Part shown: positions 42,290-53,738 of the stretch, piece after piece | Numbering within the stretch: position 1 is the stretch's first letter | Layout of the letters: the number at the start of each line of letters is the position of its first letter | NCBI GenBank assembly: GCA_020747065.1 | Contig: JAGMVK010000002.1 | Location: 3,224,001-3,288,000, forward strand | Direction of reading: 5' to 3' | DNA length: 64,000 bases | DNA from: Cadophora sp. MPI-SDFR-AT-0126 | Taxonomy: Eukaryota > Ascomycota > Leotiomycetes > Helotiales > Ploettnerulaceae | Program-made: the position numbers and the translations under genes | The notes under the pieces: generated by a model | Databases searched by the model: none | Told to the model about the DNA's origin: nothing | The model's input: only the letters and a program-made list of their open reading frames with translations

Positions 42290-43600
42290 TAGGTAATGTA
42301 GAGAGGCCGGGCTTTGGAGTGTACTTGTGAAGATTTCAGATAATGCAACCCAGGCGTTTGCATCTTCAAAAAGGGCCTTGCCAGCGACGTCGTACTTTTT
42401 CCGCACATGCGAGATAAGCAACGGTTGCTGGTCGATGAGCAGGTAGATGAGACCGCGGAGGGCGGCTGACGCATTATTAATACGGTCATCAGTAGCCTAA
42501 CAAAAGAAATACGACAACAATGAATTGCCTCCTTGTCTCTCAGCTTCGTCGGGGGCCTCAGTTCATCAAGGATGCCGCTAATAAGCATCGTCTTGCCTTT
42601 ACCGGGGTCACCCTTGATCCAAAGTAGCCGGCTCTGTGTATCATCGCGCTATTGCTGGAAATTGGGATGTTCGAGGATCCACCGGTAAGAGTCTCGCAAT
42701 AGCCCACCCTTCGTGTCCTCGATCCGCTTCTTGTCCTCGCGTGGATCTGTTATTCGTAGGTCTTGTTAACAACTCTGGCTTTGGTCATCGACTGGATCTT
42801 GCTCGTCTTCTTGCAAGTGATTAGCAGGTAGCTACAGATAAAGCGGTTGATGGGGTGTTACCTGTCAGCGATTTCTGGATCTTCCCTCTCAAGCGTCTAA
42901 ACGCATTCTCTTTCCCTTCGCTATAGATGAGTGACATATTGGCACCGAAAATGCCTAGCAGTGAGTATGCTTTATCTTCCTGGCGAAAAGTGTCACAACT
43001 TGCTGCCCACGACAACCGCTCATCAACACTGAAAGCAGACAAAGGGCTCTCACGAAGTGCACTGGCTGGAATGCCTGTAATCTCGCAGATGTTTTGCTCG
43101 AGAGAGGCCTTATGGCCTAACAGCTCCCCCTCTTTGGAGAAGAAGTCGACTGATGCCGGCGCAATAAGCTCTTGCAGAGTCCAGCCTTATGAGAACCATT
43201 CGGCTTTCCGAAATTTCCATTTCCAGGCTTCATTTGATCCGTCGTCCGAATCGTTTTGGAAACGCGAAACGTCTGGCAGATAAACGTAGCATTTGGTCGC
43301 ATCCCGGTACCAGCGAAACATCGAGTTGATGGCCTCCTGAAGCTCGACGGCATTGGATTTATCGATGCAGCAGGTGTCCATCCAGAAGTATTGCAAGTCG
43401 TCACGCCTCGCCTGTGCTCTGCAGAATTGTATCTTGCCATAACCAGCAATCTTCTTGTACTTATCGTTCTTCAGATCTGCGAAAGTAACCTCCTCTACTC
43501 CCCATCTATGCGAAAGTATAGCATACCTTTTAGGTATGTTGCCTTCAAAGAACTCGGTCAGGCTAAAGCTGCCTTCGTTATTGTACTGTAGCAGACGCAT
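42290..43600 (-). pseudogene. broken HET-NACHT (NLR-like) gene
   Basis: From ATG 43600: MRLLQYNNEGSFSLTEF, AILSHRWGVEEVTF, YFWMDTCCIDKSNAVELQEA, MFRWYRDATKCYVYLPDV, then TAA (43187-43189) in place of the Arg usual before GWTLQELIAPASVDFFS. The HET part ends at YSLLGIFGANMSLIYSEGKE. A linker and a P-loop LLWIKGDPGKGKTMLISG of a NACHT NTPase follow after further stops, then fragments resembling FFCQATD.R.N and VRKKYDVAGKALFEDANAW. The 3' end is lost a few tens of bases from the PAQR start. Such proteins mediate non-self recognition and cell death in fungi. Confidence 0.85.
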
Positions 43601-44481
43601 ATTTCGACCAGGTTCGAAGACCGTATAAAGGACAGTTCTCGGTAGTAGATGAGTCGTCGAGTTGATCAGATGCAAAGGGTGAAGCCTTCATGTTGGGTTG
43701 AGGCTGCTCAGCTTGGCGGCAGCCTCGCGGCAATAGCATCGTCGTACAACGCTGGAAGCGCACAAGACCGGCCCAGTCGCTCAGGCTCACCGGCTAAGTC
43801 AATCTCGATTAACAGTAGCTTACGTTGTTTTTGTTGCTGAGAGGGAATATGAAGAAATCGTGGATGACAGAAAAAGAAACCTGAACCCAGAAAACCCTCC
43901 ATTATCCATCCATTGACATTTCTAGCCTTAGATCTTAGGCTATAAAATATTAAGTAAGCTATAGTGAAACTACTGGTGCTACAGCGAGATCGGCGAAATC
44001 GACGAAATTACCGAAGCTTTGCGGGAGGTGAGGGGTCAGTCACTTCTAGCCGAGAATCGTTGGTTCCGTCGATCAGAAGTACCGAAACGCGGGGAAGCCC
44101 TACAACCTTTTGCGCGCTACAGCAGCCACAAATCTGGTAGGGGTTTTGGATGAAAAAGTATAGATCTGAAAGCGTAGGAAGAGTTTCTAAGGTATGCAAG
44201 GGATAGCAAGAGTCTGCCAGTGAAGCTGTGGTAGAGGACTCGTGCTGAAGCCGAAATGGAGGCTTCTTACAGATAGACAAAAAGGCAACAATGCAAATAT
44301 AAAATTCTATTCCAATGATCTTAACTGCTAAGAAATAGCTATATAATACCTCTGATCTTCTCTTGCATTATTTAGAAAACTAAAAGTTCTTGCACCACCC
44401 TACCCACCTCATGCCAGAAGGTCCTTTCTAAGCACCCAAGACTATGAATACTAATAGGGACTAATACTTGTTACAATCTCG
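43601..44481. other. intergenic with a dispersed repeat
   Basis: Holds copy 2 of the dispersed repeat (44010-44235). No complete gene recognised. Confidence 0.4.
44010..44235 (-). repeat. dispersed repeat pair, copy 2
   Basis: Minus strand resembles 20260-20500 over its length; see that entry. A 90-codon frame covers it (44008-44280), reading ICGCCSAQKVVGLPRVSVLL, which the other copy keeps only in part. Confidence 0.65.
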
Positions 44482-46250
44482 TCATCTGTATTCGTCCATA
44501 TCATATCTAAACCCTTGCTCCGTCTCCAAGTTCCTCTCCAAGCTAATCTCCCTCGTCCACACCAAACTTGCCACAGACGCTCCCCCTGCTAACACGCACA
44601 TAACACACCATACCATCCGCAAGCTCTCGACATAGGCCATAACCACTGCCTCCTTCATTACCCCTTCCTCCCCAGTATCACTCCACGCTTTCACCACCTG
44701 TGCGAATGAACTCGCTTCTCGTGACCACTCATCTGCAAAGGCCGAATATGCGGTAGCAAGGACTCTCTTCCTAAAGGTGTTCTGGAATATGACTCCAGAG
44801 ATAGCGACACCGAGAGTTTGCCCAAATGCCCGGAAGAAGCTATACATGGCGCCAGCGAAAGGGAGGTCAGCATTGGAGGCTGAGGCTTGCGCAGCAAAGC
44901 CTTGCGCACTAAAAAGCATGCCAAGGCCGGTTCCAGGGACAAGGGAGATGGAGATCCAGGAGGGTATATTGGTTGACTGTTGGAGATAGATGATGAGACC
45001 CATGCCAAGGGTTGTGAGGAGCCATCCGATCCAGAGTGAGGGCCTGTAACGACCAGTCTTGGTGATGACAAGACCAACTATGACGGCGGCAGGGGCCACG
45101 GTGAAGGTAAAGGGGAAGATGGCGATGGCGGAGGTGATGGCTGAGTAGTTCTTCACGACCTCGAAGTAGAGGGGCATGAAGTAGAGGAGCGACCAGACGA
45201 TTAGGCCCTGGACCAGGGTACCGATGTATGCGACGTTTGCGGTGGGTGTGTTGAAGAGAGTGCGGCGTATGAGTGGCTCGGTGGATATGTAGAAGGAGTA
45301 TACAGTGAAGCCAGTTAGGCCGACGAGGCCAAGGATTAATGGTACGAGAGTTCGCCACGAGGACCAGTCGTACATTACACCGCCCTGCAGATGTCAGAAT
45401 GATACTTTGTATAGGTGTTGGTAGACTGACCCATGTTACTGGAATGAGACAACTTGTCGTCGCAGCCACGAAGATGGAGGATCCGAACCAGTCAAAAGTG
45501 CAAAGCTTCGTCCAGATCGACCCCTCCTTGATATGTAGCCTGAGACAGATGGGGATCCCTACAGCAGCAAAAGTACAGAATGGAATGTTGAGCCAGAAAA
45601 TCCACCGCCAAGTGGCTTTCTCCGCGAAGGCTCCACCAATGACAGGACCAATCACGGATCCAATCGCCCACTGGAGTGAGATTACAGACATGTATTTACC
45701 TCGCTCTCGTAGAGTAACCATATCGGTGATGACAACATAAGTGAGAGCGACGAGGCCCCCGCCGCCGATACCTTGCACACATCTTCCCACGAGTAAGAGG
45801 GCTACATTGTCAGCAACTGATGCAATGATCGTGCCTAATGTGAAAAGCAACAAGGCTGCCAGAAGGACTGGCTTTCGCCCGCTGATATGTGAGAGGGATG
45901 CCCATGAAGGTTGAATGACTGTCGAGCATCTGCGGTTTTGTAAGTGCTTATGCTTCTGAAGCAAGAGGGTGCCTCGTGGTTACAAGAGGAATGAAGTCCC
46001 AACCCAGAAAGCCTGAATGGCAGTGGTGCCTTTTAGATCTGTAGCTATTATCTTGAAGCATAGTCAGTAGAGTATGACGATTGTCTGGATAGCCTCTTAC
46101 AGGCAATGCTACCGAGAGAATGGTGGCATCAATAGCACATATAAGATTGAGGAGTGCCAGGGTCCCAAATGTTCCATAGAACCTCCATCCTCTCTTGATT
46201 AAAACTGGCTGCTCCTCCTTTTGCATTTCAGAAATTTCGTAAATTTGCAT
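44482..46250 (-). CDS. MFS efflux transporter, DHA2 (14-span) type
   Basis: Four exons: 46101-46250, 45984-46051, 45431-45929, 44482-45384; introns 49, 54 and 46 nt, all GT...AG. 539 residues from ATG 46250 (upstream in-frame codons lack ATG and meet a stop). Motifs: ICAIDATILSVALP in TM1, a motif-A-like SLSHISGRKPVLL, GRCVQGIGGGGLVAL in TM4 and motif C WAIGSVIGPVIGGAF. The second half keeps GTLVQGLIVWSLLYFMPLY and LVPGTGLGMLFSAQ. Probably a proton-coupled exporter at the plasma membrane; substrate unknown. It is only distantly similar to the pump at 6017-7750, so not a recent duplicate. Confidence 0.88.
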
Positions 46251-46972
46251 AGCTTCTAAGGATTCCGATGAGTTTTGAGCTTGTGTAAGAACTTTTTTTG
46301 AAAGAGAGCTGGCGGAGGCTTTATACTTAGCCTCAGCCTCGGGAAGTATCAGGGAGGAAAGCACAGAAGTATTACGCTGTTAAGGAGAGGATAATTGCGA
46401 CTGCTTGCAGGGTTGATGCGATTGTGATTGTCATGCAATCACTAGCATCTTCAATTTTCACCATATAAGACCCAATTATCCCTTCATACACATTCACTCC
46501 TTCGGGTGGCGGCAATACATTCTCCACAGCACTCTGTAAGCCACTGAAAAATCCTATCTTTTGGACTGGGGTTACTTTCAGTCACTTGGTCACACCTCAG
46601 AATGTGAAAGAGTTCGGAGCTTGGAAAGCCAAGTCTTCAGTATTAGCAACTCCCATCCAATCACTCCTGAGTTCTATTGTGTTAGGTCGTCAATTGACCT
46701 CTAGCGCATATGACAACTGGTGGAGCACCAGCAACCCAAGGGTCCTACGCAACCTTAGTGAATACGATGCATCTGCCCCCGGTCTCTGCCCCCAGTCTCT
46801 GCCCCATGTCTATATCTCTGCCACCCGTCTCTGCCATAGTCTGACTAAAAGTATTCTTCGGTGCAGAGACATTCTTTTCACAGATGGCAACACAATACTT
46901 CCCCTACACCTAAAGCCTCAAAATTTCAACAGATGAAATCTCTCAACAATCAAGCAACCTCTATCTTCCTAC
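46251..46972. other. intergenic with minisatellite
   Basis: Upstream of both the MFS gene (minus) and the small gene at 46973 (plus). Contains the repeat at 46772-46840. Confidence 0.4.
46772..46840. repeat. 13-bp minisatellite, locus 4 of 6 (inverted)
   Basis: About five degenerate units of CTGCCCCCAGTCT, the reverse complement of the unit at 3633. Confidence 0.8.
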
Positions 46973-47566
46973 ATGGCTATAACAGATATTTGTGAGATTG
47001 TTCTTATTATACTAGGGGGGATTTCAGACCGAAAAACTCTTTTCAACTTCATTCTTTCGTCGAAATATTGGTACAATATTTTCGAGACAAAGGATGCCCA
47101 AGGACAGAAGAATATCAGACGCCAGGCACTTCTTACCGTGTTCTCAGAGGAAGTCAGACGGGGGGAGTGTACAGCCGAGAAGGCGGTTGCAATCATCAGT
47201 AATTTGATACCGCGAGCTCAAGAAGATGCTTTAGCCCTGTATGAAGGAGCCTGGATAGGCCTTCTCAATGCGAAACAATGGATTCAAGCCTTTTCTCTTC
47301 CTGCGCACCTTGTGCTATTATTCAGGGAGAGACAACTTGAAAATGAGATGTCAGAGATTCGACGAAGAATGTGGCAGCAGGGTTCTTGGTATAGCTGTTG
47401 GAGAAACGACATATCGAGGATGCGGCAGAACGAAGCAGGCTCAGCAAGCACCGAGGATGACATGCACAAGGTGCTCTTTAAACGGACATTTTTGTACGCA
47501 CGGGAATTAGGATTCACCTCCTTCCTGCTGTTAGTAAAGAATGGCTACATCAAGGAGCAAGACTGA
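46973..47566 (+). CDS. small protein with F-box-like start
   Basis: Intronless, 197 residues, ATG 46973 to TGA 47564-47566. The start ICEIVLIILGGISDRKTLFN followed by FILSSKYWYNIF has the hydrophobic spacing of an F-box, but no further domain is visible; the rest is helical and charged (RERQLENEMSEIRRRMW). It might bind Skp1 or be the shortened remainder of a larger F-box protein. Clean frame, so probably expressed. Confidence 0.45.
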   Translation: MAITDICEIVLIILGGISDRKTLFNFILSSKYWYNIFETKDAQGQKNIRRQALLTVFSEEVRRGECTAEKAVAIISNLIPRAQEDALALYEGAWIGLLNAKQWIQAFSLPAHLVLLFRERQLENEMSEIRRRMWQQGSWYSCWRNDISRMRQNEAGSASTEDDMHKVLFKRTFLYARELGFTSFLLLVKNGYIKEQD

Positions 47567-48819
47567 GTCGGCACAGGTCCGTTTTCAACATGCCATATTT
47601 TTAATTTCCGAGTCGAGGACTATTTCTATTGGGGCTCCAAGCGGCAGATATATACTAGCATCAATACAGTTAAGAGGTCACGCTTAGGTCAGCAGTTCAC
47701 TTCCATTCTTATTGATAGAGCAGTACGAAACTAGAGTTACTCTTTCTTCCTACTAAGTCTAATCCTACGTGGAATTTGGATGCAATAGCGTAGCGTGCTA
47801 TATTGTCGATAACTTTGGACGCTGAATTATCTTCCTGAGCTTTCAGTTGGAGTTCACGTATTCAGGCTTGGCATTTCAAAATTAATCAAGCCGCGACAAC
47901 TGGAGACTCTTATATTTGTATTCGGACCTTAGAATGGTTGACCTTCTGACGAGAAAAGGTCTCTCTTATTGCCCAAGCAAAGGCTTTTATGTGATGGCGA
48001 TACTCATTTTCTTCCGCTTCCAGTCTATAATTTATTATGGTAGTGTCGTGCTTGGTAAAAGGATAGAGTTCTCTTTTTGGAATTTATTATCAATGGTGTC
48101 GAGCTATTTCTTGAGGTCGCTCGAGATATAGAGGAACGTTAACTCGGTCTAGTTGAATAAAAATCTTTTGGACGAAGCGACCTTGTTCTCTCTTTATATT
48201 ATCTTTCTCGGTTCGTAACTGGCTCTCTAGTTTGACCGGTAAGACACGAAAAAACTGCTTGCCATTAATCTGAATCTGGCGGCAACTCGACAAGTTACGA
48301 GTATCTTCAATAGGCAATTCTTACTCTACAGACGAGTTCAAGTGATAAAGAGAGTAGAGAAGCACACATTACGCGCCGTTCCGAAATGAGTCGGAATCGA
48401 AGCCGAACTCTAAGTGTCAAAAGAGGAAACATGACCATAATCTTGATGGGTCTCCAGGAACTCGCCAGGAACCATGTACGGCTCTAAAGAGGCGCAAGGC
48501 ATTAGATATCCAAATGGGTCCTCACCAAGAGCCAAAATTGAAAACTAGTCAATTTCGTGTGTTCTTTAAAAATAGGATTGTATTGAACAACGTTGATTTT
48601 CACATGCGTTGTGGATCTAATGTGAAAGGAATCTCGGAAACTGGGGAGCAATTGCAATAACAACATGGACTTGAACAGATAGATAGCTGTGGTTGCGCGT
48701 AGCATTGACGCGTGCATGCTTAGACATGTAATTTGACAAAACTCGATTTCTATCTACCCAAACGTCTCGTACTAGGTCCATGAAAAAGCCGTTCTCAACG
48801 AAGTGCTAGCGATGGACCA
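47567..48819. other. intergenic with an F-box relic
   Basis: Includes the family B relic at 48096-48320. The rest shows short frames without motifs. Confidence 0.4.
48096..48320 (-). pseudogene. relic of F-box family B
   Basis: The minus strand reads LPIEDTRNLSSCRQIQINGK and then FFRVLPVKLESQ and FVQKIFIQLDRVN, matching LPIDDSRK...SCKKICENG, CFRAIPVHLTEE and LQEIFIRLRPG of 19049-20077. Only about 70 codons remain and the piece before the LPIEDT part is off-frame. Confidence 0.65.
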
Positions 48820-50070
48820 TTATAGCCTGGCCGATGTCAGTGCCCGCTGACCGGTCCCCCCCGCCTTTTGCATTGAACGCCCTTCTCCAAAAGTTTTATC
48901 GAAGATAGAAATTACCCTGAGTTCGGTGAACCGGTTGATGTCGTGGTCATTCAAGCCAAAGGTCAAGGGTCCGTAAAGGCTTCTTAGTCGGCCTGATGAC
49001 GGAGCGCAAAATTCCCATGACCGAGATCCAATCCGGTAAAATTCCGCTTCCTTGCTTTGTTTCACACTCGTATCCTGAACGAAGACTGGTTTTGCCATCC
49101 TTGCAGTCCAGTGAGCTGGAAGGTACTTGGACGGCTGCTCCAATATCCACCCTAACGTCTTGGGGATATAATACGATGAAGATGCATGAACCACCCCACG
49201 AGTACCTGAATGAGCGTGTTGAAGCAACACGTTCGCAACTATATCCACCGGAATCTCATCAAGAGTATTGCTACCATGTGCTGGTGCATACCAGATGCTC
49301 TTTCCTCCTGATGGCTGCATCAAGCGGGAATAGAGGGTGGAGATAGGGCATGACCCCAACGGGCCGTACATCTCATAGGGCTGAGCAATAGCAGGTCCGA
49401 TGCTGGTAGGCCGCAAAAGTAGAATTGGCAATTCGGGAAACCGTGATATCATTAGCCGCTCCATCAGCTGCTTTGAGTACGCGTAGGCCCAAGGAAAGCG
49501 CTGCAGATGCCTCGTTGCGCCGGTTCGTAGAATCTCCTCTAGCTCTCCCTCCGCATCGTCAGGGTTGGACAAATCATAGACCTTCTCTTCCACAGGGCCA
49601 TCAGGGAGGAAAGAGTTCGCGTACGCACTGGAAACTTGGACGAAATGCTGAAGTTGTGTCATTTTCGTAGCCCAATCCGCCAATCGAAGTGCGGGTAAGC
49701 AGTTGTCCAAAACCACTTTTTGCAGAGGAGCTCGAAAGCTGATGTTCGCAGCCGCATGGATGATTATCGTGACTTCTTCCTCGACCTTGCGAAGAGTTTC
49801 AGTGGTAATGCCAAAGCGTTTCTTCGTCATATCACCAGAAACAAGGATGACCTTTCCGATCCTTATCCGATCCTCAATGTGTCGGTACTGCTGTGGCATG
49901 GTGTATCTCCATCTTTCCAATGCTGCGCTCTCGGAACCACGGATTAGGACGTACAACCGCTCTATATCAAGCACAATACAGAGCTTATACAGGAGGCAGC
50001 CTCCCAAGCCCCCGGTCGCCCCGGTTAAGAAGGCAACTTGTTGTTTGTAAAAATCGTAGATTGATGTCAT
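48820..50070 (-). CDS. fatty acyl-CoA reductase-like (NAD-binding male-sterility domain) protein
   Basis: Intronless, 416 residues from ATG 50070 (MTSIYDFYKQQVAF); an in-frame ATG at 50133 would add 21 residues of hydrophobic leader. QVAFLTGATGGLGGCLLYKL is the Rossmann NAD(P) site, IIIHAAANISFRAPL and VQVSSAYANS follow, and WAYAYSKQLMERL gives the YxxxK catalytic pair. ILLLRPTSIGPA and a substrate-side region complete the extended-SDR fold. Relatives reduce fatty acyl-CoA to alcohols or release products of NRPS-like enzymes; no such synthetase is nearby. The Gly/Lys-rich tail ends at 48820. Confidence 0.82.
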   Translation of the reverse strand: MTSIYDFYKQQVAFLTGATGGLGGCLLYKLCIVLDIERLYVLIRGSESAALERWRYTMPQQYRHIEDRIRIGKVILVSGDMTKKRFGITTETLRKVEEEVTIIIHAAANISFRAPLQKVVLDNCLPALRLADWATKMTQLQHFVQVSSAYANSFLPDGPVEEKVYDLSNPDDAEGELEEILRTGATRHLQRFPWAYAYSKQLMERLMISRFPELPILLLRPTSIGPAIAQPYEMYGPLGSCPISTLYSRLMQPSGGKSIWYAPAHGSNTLDEIPVDIVANVLLQHAHSGTRGVVHASSSYYIPKTLGWILEQPSKYLPAHWTARMAKPVFVQDTSVKQSKEAEFYRIGSRSWEFCAPSSGRLRSLYGPLTFGLNDHDINRFTELRVISIFDKTFGEGRSMQKAGGTGQRALTSARL

Positions 50071-51250
50071 ATTTGATACCAGGAAATGATTCAAAATATC
50101 AGAAGCGATCAAGAAAAATGTAGCATATAGCATCTCACTCTACATTTGAGCAAAAGCATTCATTTTATCTTAGGTTATGCGTCGCATCTTCGACCGAGTC
50201 TTACCCTCACCTAAAAATTAGCGCCACAAGAAAGTTTAGTTGATCGATAATTTTGTTTATGCATTCATGTTTGTGGCTGCTGAGTTGCCAACATTAGCGA
50301 ATCAAATGTATCCGCCTAATTGTTTAGCACTAGGCCTTGCCCCTGGCTCCTGCCCCCGGCTCCTGCCCCCGGTTCCTGCCTCTAGTCTCTGCCCCTAGTC
50401 GCCGTCTTCGTTATAGTTACTGATTTCTCCATTGCCGGCAGCTCCACCTCTCCTCCAAAGCTCGAAATCAGCTTCAATTACGAACACTGAAAGATTTTAT
50501 TTGTGAGACGCGAACTAGTCTTTACTTTGTGATCTTTTTACCCCGCCCAAGGTTCCTTGAACCACATCATACCTGAATATCATGGAAAGAAGGGAACCTC
50601 ATCGGCGCCGGAAATGAGGAGACTCAACGCAACTCCGACTTTGTCATGAGTGTATGGGAACTGGTTGGCTTTACCAGGGTGGGGTTTTGGCTTGATTGTG
50701 CCCGCTGGCACACATAGCAAGATCATGCAACCGGACTCTGACGCCAGCTGTCTTTGTATGTAGCATAAAGGTCTCACTCCTGGTTCCTCGTCTTAAGTTA
50801 GAAAAGAATGAATAAGTTAACTTAAGTTAATACATGAAAAATGGGCACACGTAAACACCACTCGAGCAACGGTCTCGGAGGGGGAATAAGGCGCAATTAA
50901 AGGAGCCAGAATCTGCCGTCGTTCAGCAGAATAAGAGGAGTCCGCGAGTTTGTTGGCACCTGCACCTGCTCGAGCTCTCAAATCAGCAGTTTATCCGCCA
51001 AAAATAAGGCTAACTTAGCCATCGAAAATTAGTGCATGTCAAATTTAGGTCAAAACTAAAATCGTTGAATTTTTGGCACTGAATCCTATAACGAAAGTCA
51101 TGAATGTAACCTATGGGAGCTGAACTAGATACGAATATTTAAATAGCAAGACATAACTGAATGAAAGCTCCTTCCCTACTCATTGGGAAAATCTTGTCCT
51201 CGTTCCCATTTGTGATCATATATAGCCCATACTAGGACCATCGGCAGTCC
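50071..51250. other. intergenic with degenerate minisatellite
   Basis: Contains the repeat at 50335-50401 and a 14-base palindrome TTAACTTAAGTTAA at 50817-50830. No gene recognised; a 65-codon minus frame at 50580-50777 has no motif. Confidence 0.4.
50335..50401. repeat. 13-bp minisatellite, locus 5 of 6 (inverted, degenerate)
   Basis: About five units related to CTGCCCCCGGCTC/CTGCCCCTAGTCT. The most diverged of the six loci. Confidence 0.7.
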
Positions 51251-51619
51251 TTATTCTTTGTTCGCAATCCCGCTGCACTCATGAGACATCTCTGAAGCTC
51301 TAGATCTCCTTTCAGACCTTTCGCGGGATCTCTCATTTCGAAATCGCTTCACTAATTCTCCCAGATCGAAATCGTGCGGGTCAAATTTTACCGCAATCTT
51401 AGGCAGGGCTTCGAAATTACTTTGGGTAGATGCATCAATGTAGCTCGGAGGGTTGTCGTCGGAAGAATGGTCCGCGGCTGCTGAGCTCAATTTCTTCCCT
51501 CGAGAAAACCCCCATTTTGGCCGTCGAAACATCCAACCAGCGCCACAATACCTTTTCGTTCTCGCATTCTCATTAGATCTCCTCGGTCCCACCCACATTA
51601 CTCCAAATCCAATAAACAT
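51251..51619 (-). CDS. possible small basic protein
   Basis: 122 residues from ATG 51619. A short hydrophobic start (MFIGFGVMWVG), then Ser/Asp-rich and Arg/Glu-rich stretches (RFRNERSRERSERRSRASEM). No domain recognised. It may be the last exon of a longer gene, because a span could be completed by upstream sequence. Confidence 0.35.
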   Translation of the reverse strand: MFIGFGVMWVGPRRSNENARTKRYCGAGWMFRRPKWGFSRGKKLSSAAADHSSDDNPPSYIDASTQSNFEALPKIAVKFDPHDFDLGELVKRFRNERSRERSERRSRASEMSHECSGIANKE

Positions 51620-52119
51620 CTTGCGTACTATCTTGTTTTTTGGTGATTTCTGTTGGAGAATGTACTCCGGAGATAGCAGAAGCGTTTAAGCAGCGATAAT
51701 TAGAATCATATAAATAAAAGATATCTTGTAAGTCTCAGTCGGCAAATGGAGTGCCTTTTGGGTACCCAGGAGAAATATCCAGAAAGTTCGCGCTGGCAGA
51801 TTGGAACTCGAATTGGATACCATGTTCCAAAAGATCCTCCTTCACCAGCAGAACCATAACTATTGGAGGATGCTCAAAGGGCCACTGCATGCAGTTTCTG
51901 GCCCCTGTCTTGCCCCGGAGCCTGAATTGACTCCCAGCTATTTTTGTCTGGCCACCAATTATGATTTCCTGAAAGGATCAGAAATAGATCCCTTTTCAAA
52001 GCTATCCCGCAAATATTAATACAGTAGAGAAGCATATGCTTAACGGTCACTTTATCATTGACAACTTCTTCACTTGAATTTCTCCTTAATTTTTCCCATA
52101 AATATCCCCTACCACTACT
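51620..52119. promoter_or_regulatory. upstream region of the ferritin-like gene
   Basis: 500 bases with no frame of note. A CATAAATATCC at 52097 is a possible TATA-type element 20-odd bases before the start. Confidence 0.35.
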
Positions 52120-53146
52120 ATGAAAGCTTTTCTTTACGCTTCTTCTGTTCTTGTAGGAGGCCTTGTCAGTGCGGTACCGCTTTGCAAAAATATCACAGAT
52201 GTAGCAGGAGGTAGCTTGCCATACATTGACAAGCCATCATCTATATCAAGAAGCGCAGTCAAAGATTTACAGCTTGCATTATTTCTCAAAAATTTGGAAG
52301 CATCGTTCTCCCAGACTGGTTTAACCAATATCACAGGATGGGATATGAGCGGATATCCGCAAGACGCCGTCGAGGTTGTCAGTAAGGTTGCTGCTGTAAG
52401 TTCTCTTTCCCAAATCTATAAGTGCTAACCTTACGCCTTTATAGCAAGAAGAGGTTCACGTTGCAACTATTATCAATCTTCTCGAACACTATAATGCGGA
52501 ACCAATTCCTCCTTGCAATTATTCCTTCCCAGTTAACTCTACTCAAGGTTTTTTTGAGCTAGCGGACAAAATTACTTCTGTTGGCATTAGCTCAACTATC
52601 GGCCTTGCTAAACGCCTTGCAATCACGGATCCATTGCTCATACAGTCTGTGTCATCGATCCTCACGGTTGAGTCTCGTCACAATGCTTTCTTTAGGCATA
52701 TTGAAGGCAAATCGCCTAATCCCGCACCGTTCGACACAGGCATCAGTGACGTTTGGGCATACAACCTTGCCCTCTCGTTTATCATTCCCGGGTCCTGCCC
52801 CATTGAGATTGCATTACCGACTCTCCCAACCTTGAATGTTTCTGAGTCACCATATCCAGGACTGACAAATTCTACCGAACCGCCCCTTCGAGAGTTTGAG
52901 TGGGATCCTGCGCAGATGACCTTTGTCGCAGAAGCTGGCAAGCAATTACTAGTTGGCTGGGTTAACCAGCTCAATGAACCGGTGTACACGTCGCTAAATG
53001 TCACCGTTGAGGGAAAAGGGACGACTGCCGTACCGCCAGGAATGAATGGAGCAGCATTTGCGGTGGTGACGACCCAACAGCCGGATAATACCGATGACCT
53101 TGCCCTCACGACTCTTGCGGGACCTGTACTCTTGACCTTGTCTTGA
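52120..53146 (+). CDS. secreted ferritin-like (Rds1-type) protein
   Basis: Two exons: 52120-52395 and 52445-53146, 49-nt intron with GTGCTAACC branch, phase 0. 325 residues. A signal peptide opens it (FLYASSVLVGGLVSAVP). Exon 2 begins in the helical core: EEVHVATIINLLEHYNAEP and, in the last core helix, ILTVESRHNAFFR, giving the Glu/His positions of the ferritin-like diiron fold. The C-terminal 120 residues form a Pro/Thr-rich beta-type domain with N-glycosylation sites (LNVSES, LTNSTEP). Relatives (Rds1) respond to stress and sexual cues in fungi; metal binding is inferred from the fold. Confidence 0.8.
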
Positions 53147-53738
53147 CTGAATATTATTGAGGATTTTCACAGGCTGCTTATCATCTCGTTGGAAGGAGGT
53201 GATTTTTTTTGATGATGCAAGTGCTTTAATTTCAAAATTCTAAAGCATTTTTTTTTTAGATCTTGCTAGTTTAGTACACTAATTTCAAACTTGAACCTAT
53301 TAGCCGATATAAACTATGAGAATACCCCGTAAGAGTAAATCCTCGGTAAAACTAGGCATGCAAAAGGTTGTTGTGTAACTTAACAAAGTAACTTAAGTTA
53401 CTTTAACTTATAACCAGTGGGTCGTTAGTGTCTTATAATGATTTATAGCACAACTATTTTTCCATAACAACTTATTGAAACAAGCAATAACTTATTTTTT
53501 TTTAGGAACATTTCAAAAGTTAGATGGGAGGTAACGTCCGTCCCTGTGTGACGGAAGACTGGTTGGATCCCAGATCAGATATGGCTGCTTAAACTTAGTA
53601 GGTAGCCATAGTCGATTTGCCTATATAACACACCTAGACAGCCAGCTTCAATCATGCTGTCATCACTTCTCCTTCTTGATCCAATATCTTACGTGCCGGA
53701 ACAGTTAAAATTTCATGGACTTCAAATATCTTAAATTA
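53147..53738. other. intergenic with a solo transposon end
   Basis: AT-rich; a 16-base palindrome AGTAACTTAAGTTACT at 53388-53403 and the solo end at 53534. No gene recognised. Confidence 0.4.
53534..53565 (+). mobile_element. solo transposon end (left side)
   Basis: Reads ACGTCCGTCCCTGTGTGACG preceded by TA (53532-53533), the start of the same end family as at 53739. Similarity fades after about 30 bases and no partner is seen. Confidence 0.5.

Noticed and set aside
44909..45964. Single 351-codon frame reading through the second MFS gene
   Set aside because: Its last third is out of frame with the transporter and low-complexity His/Arg-rich; splicing at 45385-45430 restores the family sequence.
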